Of a stretch of DNA of 64,000 nucleotides, positions 34,684 through 44,523 are shown piece by piece. The translations under genes were made by a program, and so were the position numbers. The DNA comes from Pseudoalteromonas piratica (GTDB taxonomy: Bacteria; Pseudomonadota; Gammaproteobacteria; Enterobacterales; Alteromonadaceae), in assembly GCF_000788395.1 (NCBI RefSeq), contig NZ_CP009889.1, positions 1,178,001 to 1,242,000 on the forward strand. Direction: 5' to 3'. Position 1 is the stretch's first letter. Each line of letters begins with the position of its first letter. A model generated the notes under the pieces. The model did no database searches, had not been told where the DNA came from, and was given only the letters and a program-made list of their open reading frames with translations.

Positions 34684-34768
34684 AATGGCATTCCTTATTT
34701 AAAACACCACTGTATGTATAAACAGTTAAAAAGGGAAGTATTTATTTTGATTTAATTGCTAACGCGTT

Positions 34769-35236
34769 TTACAAAGGGTAATACATAATGTGTTGAGGCC
34801 CTGCCGGGCCTGCTAAATAGAGCTGTTCTTGTTCAATAAAGCCTGCTTTTTGATAACATTTTTTAGCCAATGCATTTTTGCAATTAACGGTTAAATAAAG
34901 CCAGTTATACGTTTTATATTCTTGTTTTAAATAGCTAATTAAAGATTGTAATGCACTTTGGCCAATGCCTTTTCCTTGCTGTTTTTGATCTATTACAAAT
35001 GAACGTAGACCAACGCCATCACTTGGGCAAAAAGCATGCGTTTTACTGTAATCACAATCGAGCTTAAAGAAACCAACAACCTTTGAGTCCATCACAACCA
35101 CATACAAATGCACATTAGCATTACACTCTTTTAAAAAATCAGAGGCACTGCAAGCAAATTGAACTTGTGCTTCAGCTAAAGCAACTTGCTTGAGTCCTTC
35201 CAAATACTGAGGCATCAGTTTTTCAATGGTAATCAT
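34769..35236 (-). CDS. GNAT-family N-acetyltransferase
   Basis: This 155-residue protein has the GNAT fold with motif A, LRSFVIDQKQQGKGIGQSAL, containing the acetyl-CoA pyrophosphate loop QGKGIG. Motif B is NALAKKCYQKAGFIEQE. The substrate, an amine or an N-terminal residue, cannot be told. There is no operon partner. The ribosome site is weak. Confidence 0.88.
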   Translation of the reverse strand: MITIEKLMPQYLEGLKQVALAEAQVQFACSASDFLKECNANVHLYVVVMDSKVVGFFKLDCDYSKTHAFCPSDGVGLRSFVIDQKQQGKGIGQSALQSLISYLKQEYKTYNWLYLTVNCKNALAKKCYQKAGFIEQEQLYLAGPAGPQHIMYYPL

Positions 35237-35342
35237 TTCATATATTTTTAAGTAAATGCATAGAAAAGAGGTTTATCATGGCGCGCTTAGTCATTGTAAA
35301 ACCTCACTATTACTTTATTTTTTAGCTATTAACAGTATGTGG

Positions 35343-35969
35343 TTACAGTGTGGTTGAAAGTTCGACACTCTCATTTTTAGCCGCAATTTTGCCTGTTTCA
35401 CGATACGACTCCAGGTCTGTAAGTGCACTTTTAGAACTCAGCAAAGCATAATCAAGATAGAACTTAACTTGTGTTAATTCTCGCTTCATACCATCAAGGT
35501 AGCGAACATATAAATCATTCTCTAATAATTCATCAAGTTCATCGTGACTTTCAAAGATAAACTGATTAACCATGGTTTTTGCTTCAGAGGTACTGCGATT
35601 TGCCGCATCCAATGAGATTAATAGTTCAACAGGCAAAGTATTTAGCTCATCACGATTTTGTGAAAACTGCCAAGCACCTTGTTTAACAGTCAGCATTTTA
35701 AAAACAAATGCATATTGTTCGGTTTCGCCCGTTTCCTCTAATACATGCTCGTATTGATTTGACTGTTCAATACTCTGCTGATAACTGCTCGCAGCAGTCT
35801 CTAAACGAATAATATTCTGCTGCAATTCATAAGCAATTTTAGTAAGTAATTGCTCTGCAGTTTGGCGTTGTTGAAAGTTGTTGTACCAGGCATTAATACC
35901 TAAGGCGATTAATACACCGAGCGTAATAACAATTAGTTCAAACGCGACTTTACTGATTATTTTTTTCAC
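35343..35969 (-). CDS. Single-pass membrane protein (DUF6090-like), unknown
   Basis: The 208-residue protein has one N-terminal TM (FELIVITLGVLIALGINAWY) followed by long amphipathic helices, probably a coiled-coil extracytoplasmic domain. The TM plus NFQQRQTAEQLLTKIAYELQQN pattern recalls the DUF6090 group, but I am not certain. It is divergent from a LysR gene with 205 bp between, which may be a control pair. Confidence 0.6.
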   Translation of the reverse strand: MKKIISKVAFELIVITLGVLIALGINAWYNNFQQRQTAEQLLTKIAYELQQNIIRLETAASSYQQSIEQSNQYEHVLEETGETEQYAFVFKMLTVKQGAWQFSQNRDELNTLPVELLISLDAANRSTSEAKTMVNQFIFESHDELDELLENDLYVRYLDGMKRELTQVKFYLDYALLSSKSALTDLESYRETGKIAAKNESVELSTTL

Positions 35970-36174
35970 ACGACTTTCTTCTAACTAATTAAAATTGATA
36001 CGTTTTTAATTGTACCTAGATAAAGACTAAACACCATAGCGACTCGTCACATTGTTTAATGCAAACACCTTAAGCGTATCGATTTACAAGCCACAAACTC
36101 AAACGGCACTTAGTTGAATTAAATTCATCGATTCATTAAAGTGGTCAAGACACAAGCAGACTTAGGTTTATAAA

Positions 36175-37065
36175 ATGCGCGCTAAATACCCTCCACTGCA
36201 TTTACTCAGTATTTTTGAAGCGGCTGCCCGCCATCAAAACTTTAAAGCTGCGAGCAATGAACTGTGCATCACACCTTCCGCAGTGAGCCATCAAATTAAA
36301 TCCCTTGAAGAACAACTTGGTTTTAGTTTGTTTCAACGAAAAAGTCGCGGTGTCGTATTAAATAGCGCAGGTGAAATGTATTTAAATTTTGTCCAGCAAG
36401 GGCTCGAGTGTTTTGAGCAAGGAACGCGCAAAGTGTGTAATCGTTTTTCTTCTCAAGCGCTTAAAATATCTTGTTTTTCAACCATGGCTAGTCACATCAT
36501 CATACCCAATTTGGGTAGTTTCCAAGCACTTCATCCCGATATTGAATTGCGCATTGAAACAGGTAACCAAGTCGCAGATTTACGCTATGATGATATTGAT
36601 TTGGCTATCCGTATTGGCCAAGGTAATTGGCCCAATACAACAAATCAAAAACTTATCGACTTAACCATTTCAGCAGTATGCTCCAAAGAGTTTCTCAATA
36701 AACATCAAATCACTACATTTAACGATATTAATCATTTACCTTTAATAGACTTATCTTACATGGAAGATGTCTGGCTGCAGTGGTCACATGCCACAGGCAC
36801 CAATTTTACTCAAAACAAACGTGCCCTTTCTTTTAACGATTATGACTCTTCAATTAATGCCGCAAGTCAAGGTTTAGGTTTGGCTTTGGGTATATTCCCG
36901 ATTGAAAATAGTAAATTAAAAAACAATACGTTAATCACCCCTTTTTCTGAGTTTGTGCCTTTTCAAAGGGGGCTATACGCCGTTTATCGAGAAGAAGATA
37001 GTAATCGTCATGATATACAGTGCTTTATTAATTGGCTTGCAAACACATCTGCTCTTTACAATTAG
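36175..37065 (+). CDS. LysR-family regulator, GcvA-like
   Basis: The 296-residue regulator has a winged helix with FEAAARHQNFKAASNELCITPS and the recognition part SAVSHQIKSLEEQLG, plus FQRKSRGVVLNSAG. The effector domain has LRIETGNQVADLR and DIDLAIRIGQGNWP, the GcvA/AmpR-subgroup pattern. It could regulate the divergent DUF6090-like gene, but subgroup targets are usually adjacent enzymes, and none is present. Confidence 0.9.
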   Translation: MRAKYPPLHLLSIFEAAARHQNFKAASNELCITPSAVSHQIKSLEEQLGFSLFQRKSRGVVLNSAGEMYLNFVQQGLECFEQGTRKVCNRFSSQALKISCFSTMASHIIIPNLGSFQALHPDIELRIETGNQVADLRYDDIDLAIRIGQGNWPNTTNQKLIDLTISAVCSKEFLNKHQITTFNDINHLPLIDLSYMEDVWLQWSHATGTNFTQNKRALSFNDYDSSINAASQGLGLALGIFPIENSKLKNNTLITPFSEFVPFQRGLYAVYREEDSNRHDIQCFINWLANTSALYN

Positions 37066-37236
37066 GAATGCTCACAGTCTAAAAATCACAAACATCGTTT
37101 TTTGTGCTGATTATCTCAAGCGGCAAATAGAGATGAATACCATTCACCTATAGAGTGAATATTTTCCTTTTGTCATCACTGCGAATTAGCTTTAAAGTTG
37201 AATGTAAGGGTTCACGCTATTTCAAGGATTCAAGTT

Positions 37237-37527
37237 ATGTCTAACTTCGTGATAATAACTTATAGAGTATTTGCTATTTTGATTATTTTAATGCCGTTGG
37301 TCATTAATCTCACAGTGAAAGGCGGTATCACAGCGTCACTAATTTATGCCCCAACACTGACCATCATTGCGCTTTTAATAGCAGTTTATTTGGACGGAAG
37401 AGTGGTAGCGGCAATTCATCACTCAACATCAAGATTTGCCCACCATACGTTAAATCATCAACGCATTCGAAAAGTAAAACCACCTTTGTTAGCGCGATTT
37501 AAAGACTCTCAGTGTTGCTTTAAATAA
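37237..37527 (+). CDS. Small two-TM membrane protein
   Basis: ATG at 37237 has aaggattc eight bases upstream, so 96 residues are preferred over the longer frame from 37198. Two TMs (about 5-27 and 36-57) are followed by a basic, histidine-rich tail (HHSTSRFAHHTLNHQR) ending in CCFK. It may bind metal through the tail. No family is known. Confidence 0.6.
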   Translation: MSNFVIITYRVFAILIILMPLVINLTVKGGITASLIYAPTLTIIALLIAVYLDGRVVAAIHHSTSRFAHHTLNHQRIRKVKPPLLARFKDSQCCFK

Positions 37528-37597
37528 CAGGACAAAATCAGTGCAGTGACTTAAATTCAGTTTGCGTGTTGTAACTACCAACACACTGATAATTTGA

Positions 37598-38551
37598 TTA
37601 GTTGCCCTCTGAAATGCCCGCGCTTTCATTGATTAAATCTTCCAATTCATCACTGTTAATTGTGCCGCAAGAGTTGGATGTATTACCGCAGCTGCGTCCT
37701 TTAATTCGACTTCCCGTTGCAGGTATAAACTTAGCTTTACTGCGCTTAAACTGAGCGAGCGAGTTGCTCAGTGAATCTTCCGCCACGACACCATCAGGGT
37801 TAACTGTGATGACCTCGATGTTTAACATGCGCTCAAACTCGGTAATTTTATCGGCTTGTTTTGGGGTTGGCGTATTCTTAAGTGACGCAATAATGGCAGA
37901 CAGCTGTTCGCGGCTATCATGGTAATCGTTAATGACTAATGTTTTGTAGTATTCGGCCGCTTGTAATTCATCTTGTTCAACGCCATAACCGGCATGATAA
38001 ATTTGTGCTAAACGGTAAATTGCTGGTGCATAGCGTGTTTCACTAGCCTGTTTTAAATATGCAATGCTCTGATTGATATCTTTTTCTTCATACGACAGAG
38101 CAAGTTTATAAAGCGTTGGCGCATAGTTTTGTGCAACAAGCAATGAAAAGAGCTCATCTGCTTGTTGAATATCTTGTTCAATTCCAATGCCTTGCCGGTA
38201 CATTTTTTCGAGGGTTTGCGCCGCCTTCAATGCATACTTTTTAGCACCTGGGTTATTATTTTGTGTGGTGCGTTTTAGCCATTTAACGGCCTCTACGGTA
38301 TCTTGCGCAACCCCATCACCATATAAATAAGCATAACCCAATACCAGTTGGGCTTTAGGCTCTTTCCAGCGGGCATATTTACGCATTTTTTGCATTTTCT
38401 TTGCACATGCATCTGTATTACATATTTTCTGATATTTTGCTGCTTCTTGAGATAAACGCTCTGCCGGTGTTAACTCAAGTGCAAATGCCGTTTCAAGAAA
38501 TACTGAAAAGCACAGTGGTAGCATTAACCATGTTGCTCTAAAGGTATACAT
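37598..38551 (-). CDS. Sel1-like repeat protein, exported
   Basis: The 317-residue protein has a signal peptide to about AFA and Sel1/TPR-like repeats (for example LGYAYLYGDGVAQDTVEAVK, and RLAQIYHAGYGVEQDELQAA). Its C-terminal tail contains FIPATGSRIKGRSCGNTSN and two cysteines. Sel1 proteins are scaffolds in the periplasm. The ATGSRIKG segment recalls the TonB-receptor plug motif TGSRI, but no barrel follows. It is divergent from the multihaem cytochrome gene. A ggag ribosome site precedes the start. Confidence 0.75.
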   Translation of the reverse strand: MYTFRATWLMLPLCFSVFLETAFALELTPAERLSQEAAKYQKICNTDACAKKMQKMRKYARWKEPKAQLVLGYAYLYGDGVAQDTVEAVKWLKRTTQNNNPGAKKYALKAAQTLEKMYRQGIGIEQDIQQADELFSLLVAQNYAPTLYKLALSYEEKDINQSIAYLKQASETRYAPAIYRLAQIYHAGYGVEQDELQAAEYYKTLVINDYHDSREQLSAIIASLKNTPTPKQADKITEFERMLNIEVITVNPDGVVAEDSLSNSLAQFKRSKAKFIPATGSRIKGRSCGNTSNSCGTINSDELEDLINESAGISEGN

Positions 38552-38802
38552 TCAATTCTCCTTTTGTCGTTAACAATCCATCGCGTAATCATCTACCAAT
38601 AAAATAACGTTATGCAACAGTCATTTAATTATGATATTAAAACGCTTTAGTAATACTAGTACTTTCATAAACAGTGGCGCACTAATTGTAAATGAAACAG
38701 AGTTTAGACTAACACAAGTCGATAAACGTTAACTCAGCAACTTTTGCCTTTCCAAGAGCATCTTGTTATAAGTGTAAAAAATCAATAATAAGACAATGGA
38801 AT

Positions 38803-41073
38803 ATGTTGAAGGCCTTTTTTGCTTGTATCGTTTCAAGCTGCCTATTTTTAGCCACCGCAGCAGAAGCTCTGCCGGATAATTCACCTGAAACTGTGTGTGC
38901 TTCTTGCCATCAAAGCCAAGTTAAAGATTGGCAAAGTTCACATCATTTCCATGCAATGGAAAAAGCATCAGAGGCATCCGTTTTAGGTGATTTCAATAAT
39001 GTGACGCTTAAATATCAGAACGAAACCGTACGATTTTATAAACAGGGTCAACAGTTTTATATTGATATGCCTAATTTAGACGGTGTAATAAGCAGTTACC
39101 CCGTTGCCTTCACCTTTGGTTATGAACCACTGCAACAATACATGTTTGACTTTGGAAATGGGCATTTTCAATTTTTTCCATTTGCTTGGGATAGTCGAAA
39201 AGCGACTCTAGGTGGTCAGCGTTGGTTTATCCTTCACCCAGAGCAAGACACACATGACGAGTTTCATTGGAGCCAAAAAGGACAGAATTGGAATAGCATG
39301 TGTGCTGATTGCCACTCAACTGATTTTAAAAAGAATTTTGACTTAAACACTAACCGTTTTAACTCCAGTTTTAGCGCTATTAATGTCAGTTGTAATGCCT
39401 GTCACGGTGATAGCAAACATCACCTAAACTGGGCGAATGGCGACCAAAGCATTCAAAATAAAGGGTTTAAAACTAAAATTGGCGCAAAAACGGCACTATT
39501 TAAAACAAATAGCAAAGGTGAAATGCACAGTGTTGAACCGCTAAAAGACTCAGATCAGGTTAAGCTTTGCGCGAGTTGCCATGGAAGACGTTCTTCTTTA
39601 TCAGATAGACACAGTCCACATGACTTTTTCAATGCCTTTCAACCAGCTCTCATTACGCCCCAACTTTACCAAACTGACGGACAAGTATGGGATGAAAACT
39701 ATGTTTGGGGTTCATTTGTGCAAAGTAAAATGCATGACGCGGGCGTCACGTGTAGCAATTGCCATAATCCACATAGCGGTAAACTTAAAATTGAAGGTAA
39801 TCAAACCTGTACCCAGTGCCACGCCAGCAGCACATTTGATACACCAAAACATCATGGCCATATGCTAAATAGCTCTGGTAGCCAATGTGTTGATTGTCAC
39901 ATGCCAACAACAACCTACATGCAGGTTGATGCCCGACGCGATCATAGCTTTAAAGTGCCGAGACCGGATCTAACTTTGAAAACAGGTGTAACCAATGCAT
40001 GTAATCAATGCCATCAAGACAAAACGGCAAATTGGGCTGTTTCTCAAATTAAACAGTGGCATCCGTCGTCAAAGCATATCGGGAGTGACCATTTTGCCAC
40101 GTCTTTTTATCGTGCAGAAAACCGTTTACCCGGCGCAGACACTCTGCTGACACGTATTTCACAAGATAACACCTACCCGGACATTATTCGTGCTTCCGCA
40201 CTTTATCGAATGCGCGAAACCCCTGGGAATAATGCGCTGGTTGCAATTGCACGCGCTGTTAAAGATGTTGAGCCTTTAAAACGCTCTGCCGCAATTAATG
40301 CAGCAGCAGCCTACCCCGTTGTCGACCGATGGCGACTGTATAACCACTTATTGGAAGATCAGCATAAAAGTATTCGCATTGAGGCCGCCCGTGGTTTAGC
40401 CGCAATGCTGATAGCAGCCTTTCCAAATGAACTATCCGAAGCAGATAAGCAACGTTTATCAACAGGGTTAGCCGAATACAGACAAACACAAATGTATAAT
40501 GCAGAACGAGGTTATGCGCATACTAACCTCGGTCTTTTAGCACTCGAATTAAAAGACTTTAAACAAGCAAAAGTGCATTACCTTGATGCGATTAACATAG
40601 AGCCTATTTTTATGCCTGCCTATGTAAACCTTGCTGATTTATATCGCCAACAAGGCAATGAGACTAAAGCGCAAAAAATGCTTAAGCAAGCTCTGAAAGT
40701 AAACGCTAAGGCCAGTGAAGTGCACTATGCCCTTGCGATGAGCCAAATACGAAGTAAACAAAAACAAGCGGCGCTGGAGAGTTTAAAGAAAGCGACGGAT
40801 TTTGCGAAAAATAATGCCAGTTATGCGTACACTTATGCGTTGTTATTACAGGATCAAAAGCTGCTTGACGAGGCAATTCGATATTTCGAAAAAGCGTATT
40901 CAATTACGCCAAATAACCCAGATATCAGTTACAGTTTGGCTCAGAGTTATATTCAGTTAAATCAATTTCAACAAGCTCTATTCTATGCGCAAAACCTAGC
41001 AAAATTAGTACCTGACAACCCGCAAATTAATCAAATGGTGCAACAACTTCGCATGATGCAAGGCGTAAATTAA
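38803..41073 (+). CDS. Eight-haem c-type cytochrome with HEAT and TPR tail
   Basis: The 756-residue protein has a signal peptide (to about AEA) and eight CxxCH haem motifs: CASCH, CADCH, CNACH, CASCH, CSNCH, CTQCH, CVDCH and CNQCH, all within about residues 30-415. The remaining half has helical HEAT-like segments and three or more TPRs (about 580-750). The front resembles cytochrome c554/octahaem reductases. It is presumably periplasmic, with a role in electron transfer and TPR-mediated docking to a partner. The substrate (nitrogen, sulfur or metal) is not visible. Confidence 0.9.
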   Translation: MLKAFFACIVSSCLFLATAAEALPDNSPETVCASCHQSQVKDWQSSHHFHAMEKASEASVLGDFNNVTLKYQNETVRFYKQGQQFYIDMPNLDGVISSYPVAFTFGYEPLQQYMFDFGNGHFQFFPFAWDSRKATLGGQRWFILHPEQDTHDEFHWSQKGQNWNSMCADCHSTDFKKNFDLNTNRFNSSFSAINVSCNACHGDSKHHLNWANGDQSIQNKGFKTKIGAKTALFKTNSKGEMHSVEPLKDSDQVKLCASCHGRRSSLSDRHSPHDFFNAFQPALITPQLYQTDGQVWDENYVWGSFVQSKMHDAGVTCSNCHNPHSGKLKIEGNQTCTQCHASSTFDTPKHHGHMLNSSGSQCVDCHMPTTTYMQVDARRDHSFKVPRPDLTLKTGVTNACNQCHQDKTANWAVSQIKQWHPSSKHIGSDHFATSFYRAENRLPGADTLLTRISQDNTYPDIIRASALYRMRETPGNNALVAIARAVKDVEPLKRSAAINAAAAYPVVDRWRLYNHLLEDQHKSIRIEAARGLAAMLIAAFPNELSEADKQRLSTGLAEYRQTQMYNAERGYAHTNLGLLALELKDFKQAKVHYLDAINIEPIFMPAYVNLADLYRQQGNETKAQKMLKQALKVNAKASEVHYALAMSQIRSKQKQAALESLKKATDFAKNNASYAYTYALLLQDQKLLDEAIRYFEKAYSITPNNPDISYSLAQSYIQLNQFQQALFYAQNLAKLVPDNPQINQMVQQLRMMQGVN

Positions 41074-41108
41074 CGTTATTGCTGTTCAATGGTAATGTTT
41101 GAGGGCAT

Positions 41109-41140
41109 AAAAAAGGCGAGCATTTAGCTCGCCTTTTTTA
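41109..41140. terminator. Bidirectional terminator
   Basis: A 13-bp perfect stem, aaaaaaggcgagc / gctcgcctttttt, with a 5-base loop, between the cytochrome gene and convergent yjdM. T-tracts are present on both strands. Confidence 0.9.
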
Positions 41141-41159
41141 TGCATGTAATTGCAACTGT

Positions 41160-41495
41160 CTATGCTTTTTTCACAAACTTTGCAGTCACCATCATCTCGC
41201 CAACACCATCAACTTTACAATCAAGTTCATGGTCCTTTTTATCAAGTACACGACGAACAAGTGCCTTAGTACCAATCTTAATCACTTGTGAGCTGCCCTT
41301 AATTTTAAGGTCTTTAATTACTGTTACTTTATCGCCATCAGCAAGTAACGCGCCATTAGCATCTTTCACTTCAATAAGATCTTCTTTCGCTTGTTCTTCA
41401 GGGTTCCACTCATGTGCACATTCTGGGCAAACTAGATTATCTTGGTCTTGGTATACGTATTCAGAATTGCAACTAGGGCAAGGAGGTAACGACAT
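41160..41495 (-). CDS. yjdM: YjdM (PhnA-type) zinc-ribbon protein
   Basis: The 111-residue protein has an N-terminal zinc ribbon ([16 protein letters not shown]) and the PhnA domain with [19 protein letters not shown] and LKIKGSS. This is the E. coli YjdM/PhnA pattern at nearly identical length. Despite the old name it is not part of the phosphonate operon, and its function is unknown. It is monocistronic. Confidence 0.93.
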   Translation of the reverse strand: MSLPPCPSCNSEYVYQDQDNLVCPECAHEWNPEEQAKEDLIEVKDANGALLADGDKVTVIKDLKIKGSSQVIKIGTKALVRRVLDKKDHELDCKVDGVGEMMVTAKFVKKA

Positions 41496-41668
41496 AAAAT
41501 TTCTCTGATCCTGTATTATTTGCCGCTATTTTAATGGATAAGTCCCTATTACGCGAGTGGGTATTAACAATAAACCCATTAATTTTGATGGTGGTTGCTA
41601 TTTTAATAAATTGCTACATCACATAAGCTTATTGTTAACCTTATGAACTAACAATTTTATTCTGTAAG

Positions 41669-42940
41669 TTAGTTCTGATAAGCAACGACGCAATTACGCC
41701 CTTGTTCCTTTGCTTGATAGAGCGCTTTGTCTACACGTTTAAATAACGACTCAAAACTGACATCATCGCTTTGTTTCATCACAAGCCCTATGCTCACTTT
41801 GGCGAGAACACCGCCGCGTTCTGTCACTATTGGGGTGTTATCCTGATATTCGCGTATCCGCTCTGCAACAAGTTGAGCTTTATCAAATGGCGTATTAGGC
41901 AGTAGAATGGCAAACTCTTCACCCCCAATACGGGCTAACACATCACCTTCTCGCAAGTTTGCCTGTAAGTTAGTTGCGAAAGATTGTAATACAACATCAC
42001 CAATGGGGTGGCCATATTGATCATTTATCTTTTTAAAATGGTCAATATCAAGTGACATCAATGCATAAGGTTCACTACTTCGTTCAGCACGTTTAAATTC
42101 GCGTTCTGCTGTTTCTACAAAATAGCGCCTGTTGAAGAGATTGGTTAGATAATCGGTATTTGCTTGTTTGCGAAATTGTTCTTTTAACTCGTAAAGCTCT
42201 GTCACTTCTGTTGAAAAACCAATTAGCGACTTTCGCCCTTGTTGCTCAAACGGTACTTTTACACTTAAATAGTGGCGAATGTTACCTAGTTCATCTTCAA
42301 CGGTTTCTTCAATTGTTTGTTTTTCGCCACTGATAAAAAGTGCGGAGTCACTTTCATGAAAGTGATCAGCCATCTCTTTTGGCAATATGTCCTGCTCTTT
42401 TGCGCCAACGATCTGCTCTACAGGTAATCCAAATAATTCTGCCACCTTCGCATTAACATACATAAATTCGCGCGCATCATTTTTCATATAGATATGCGCA
42501 GCAACATTATCGAGTACAATATCCAGTAACTTGTTTTGTTCAATCACTTTGTTTTGTAACTGCCGTTGCTCTGTGACATCCGTTGCAATGCCACACACAC
42601 CAATCAGGTTATTATTATCGTCGTACAGTGGCTTTTTGATGATTTGATAAGTGAGTTCACGATTAAACGCTTTTACAAAATTGGTTTCTTCTTTTTTTAA
42701 CACTTTGCCGGTGCGCATCACCAACTGGTCGTTCTCAATCAATTCTTTTGACTGAGCCAAATCGAAGAAATGGCTATCGTCTTTACCAATAATCTCCTCT
42801 ATTGGTAAACCAAATACTTTAGCGACAGCTTGGTTAACGTAGGTATATCGACCATCTAAATCTTTGCTAAAAACGCATGCTTCTATTGTGCTTAGCATGC
42901 CTTCTAACATAGCAATTCTTGTTTTTAGTTCAGTTGTCAT
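41669..42940 (-). CDS. Diguanylate cyclase with two PAS domains
   Basis: The 423-residue protein has two PAS domains (about 10-125 and 135-250) and a GGDEF domain (about 260-420) with the active site ARIGGEEFAILLP and an intact allosteric I-site REGD five residues before GGEEF. It should make c-di-GMP in the cytoplasm and be product-inhibited. There is no TM, so the PAS domains sense an internal signal. The ATG start has no strong ribosome site in view. Confidence 0.93.
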   Translation of the reverse strand: MTTELKTRIAMLEGMLSTIEACVFSKDLDGRYTYVNQAVAKVFGLPIEEIIGKDDSHFFDLAQSKELIENDQLVMRTGKVLKKEETNFVKAFNRELTYQIIKKPLYDDNNNLIGVCGIATDVTEQRQLQNKVIEQNKLLDIVLDNVAAHIYMKNDAREFMYVNAKVAELFGLPVEQIVGAKEQDILPKEMADHFHESDSALFISGEKQTIEETVEDELGNIRHYLSVKVPFEQQGRKSLIGFSTEVTELYELKEQFRKQANTDYLTNLFNRRYFVETAEREFKRAERSSEPYALMSLDIDHFKKINDQYGHPIGDVVLQSFATNLQANLREGDVLARIGGEEFAILLPNTPFDKAQLVAERIREYQDNTPIVTERGGVLAKVSIGLVMKQSDDVSFESLFKRVDKALYQAKEQGRNCVVAYQN

Positions 42941-43542
42941 TGTTCACCTAACGTTACCATATGGAGCCTACTGTCTTGCTATCGCGAGAAAATAATGGCT
43001 GACACAATAGCGTTTGCTTTAACAAAGTATATAGTAAATTTAGCGTAACGAGAAATTCATTAACAGGATTATTGAGAAAACAAAATCAATTATCTCAATA
43101 ACTTAACTTCGTAGTTTATAATACAAGCAAAGCATGAAATAGTTACACTTGACGTTTGTTTAATGGCTAGAGCGTGTTGAACTTTGCCGTCTATTTCTGC
43201 AGCAGTTTGTTGGGCATTTAAACGAGGTATAGCGATTTGGTGAAGTTAAGTTACATAAATGAGCGATAAAGACTTTGTGCTCCTGCAAAGTCACATTACC
43301 CTACATCTATATAGGGCAAGGCAGTATAAATGCCAAACAAGCGCCGCCTAACAGGTTCAACCCAAAGCATTTTGTTCTTTGTTGTTAATTCTTGACTTAG
43401 CCCGCTAGGCCTACAAAGCAACGCCGCGATCAAAAAGCTTTGGATTTGAACAGAATTTAGACCACAAAGATCAACACGCCCTCATAATTGCAAAACAAGC
43501 AATAAGCACGTTAAAATTCATGCGCTGAAAATAACAATAATA
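42941..43542. other. 602-bp gene-free region holding a MITE-like element
   Basis: No ORF with coding features was found. The right half (43170-43482) is bounded by inverted repeats and is listed separately. The left 230 bp is AT-rich and is probably the divergent promoter region of the diguanylate cyclase. Confidence 0.6.
43170..43482. mobile_element. MITE-like non-autonomous element with terminal inverted repeats
   Basis: GCGTGTTGAACTTTG (43172-43186) at the left end matches the reverse complement of the right end (43465-43479) at 14 of 15 bases. The 310-bp interior has no ORF and contains several short dyads. The end sequence resembles IS5-family termini from memory. No clear target duplication was found. 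Confidence 0.55.
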
Positions 43543-44433
43543 ATGCAGTTTATGGCCAAAACTATTCTGGTTTTATCAATTACCTTGTGTCTTGCAAGCT
43601 TTGCTCTCTTAGCACAACCATCGCTTTGTACTAACTGTCCAAACCTTACCAAAGTAAAAAACCGCAGCCATTTTGATGCGCAATCTTACTATCACAACAG
43701 TTATAACACAGACTCAACGGATGCAAGCGCCTTCAAGTACGCGGTACATCGAGACATTAATCAAACATATCGTACGTTACGCTATCGTGAGATTTGGACC
43801 GCACTGACCTACACTGATGAAGATCCAAAAGACCCTTCAAAAATTCGCTTAATTTATAAGAACACTGCAATTGCAAAACAACACAATGGCAGTGGAAAAC
43901 ACAGCACACAGCAGAATTATTGGAATCGAGAGCATATCTGGCCAAAAAGCCATGGTTTTCCAAAAAAGTCACAACAAGGTTATACCGATTTACACCACTT
44001 GAAACCTGCGGATGTATCTATGAATACACAGCGCAGTGACAATGACTTTCTAAGTGGCGGCCAACCAATAAAAGAAGCCCCTCTTAACAGAAAAAACAAG
44101 TCGTACTCGTTTGAGCCCCATGACACTGTTAAAGGCGATATTGCTAGAATGATATTTTATATGGATGTGATGTACGAAGCTAACTCACATCATGACATGC
44201 CAGATCTTGAAATAGTCAAGCACAGTAATTCTCCCCGTACCGACTTAACAAGCGGTATTGGCCAAATTGGTGATTTATGTTCCTTGTATCAATGGCACTT
44301 TTTGGATCCTGTTGATGCATTTGAAATTAATCGAAACAATACAATTTATGAGTTTCAGGCAAACCGTAATCCGTTTATCGATAATCCTGACTGGGTAAAA
44401 GTTATTTATCAATCTAATTGCGATAGTGTATAA
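43543..44433 (+). CDS. Exported endonuclease I (EndA/NucM-like)
   Basis: The 296-residue nuclease has a signal peptide (about 1-24). The endonuclease I domain shows the beta-beta-alpha metal motif NREHIWPKSHGFP, the block DLHHLKPADVSMN, and RSDNDF. This family cuts DNA and RNA non-specifically in the periplasm or outside. It may degrade extracellular DNA for nutrition or biofilm turnover. It follows the MITE-like element directly and has no strong ribosome site. Confidence 0.9.
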   Translation: MQFMAKTILVLSITLCLASFALLAQPSLCTNCPNLTKVKNRSHFDAQSYYHNSYNTDSTDASAFKYAVHRDINQTYRTLRYREIWTALTYTDEDPKDPSKIRLIYKNTAIAKQHNGSGKHSTQQNYWNREHIWPKSHGFPKKSQQGYTDLHHLKPADVSMNTQRSDNDFLSGGQPIKEAPLNRKNKSYSFEPHDTVKGDIARMIFYMDVMYEANSHHDMPDLEIVKHSNSPRTDLTSGIGQIGDLCSLYQWHFLDPVDAFEINRNNTIYEFQANRNPFIDNPDWVKVIYQSNCDSV

Positions 44434-44523
44434 AAAACGTATATTAATTATCTATTAGCTCAGCACATTGGGGATTATTAATTAAAATAAATTCCTCTCT
44501 CAACTTATCTTTTTGGAGTCTTT

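Noticed and set aside
41140..41508. Plus-strand ORF opposite yjdM
   Set aside because: Serine-rich antisense shadow of a clear zinc-ribbon protein gene.
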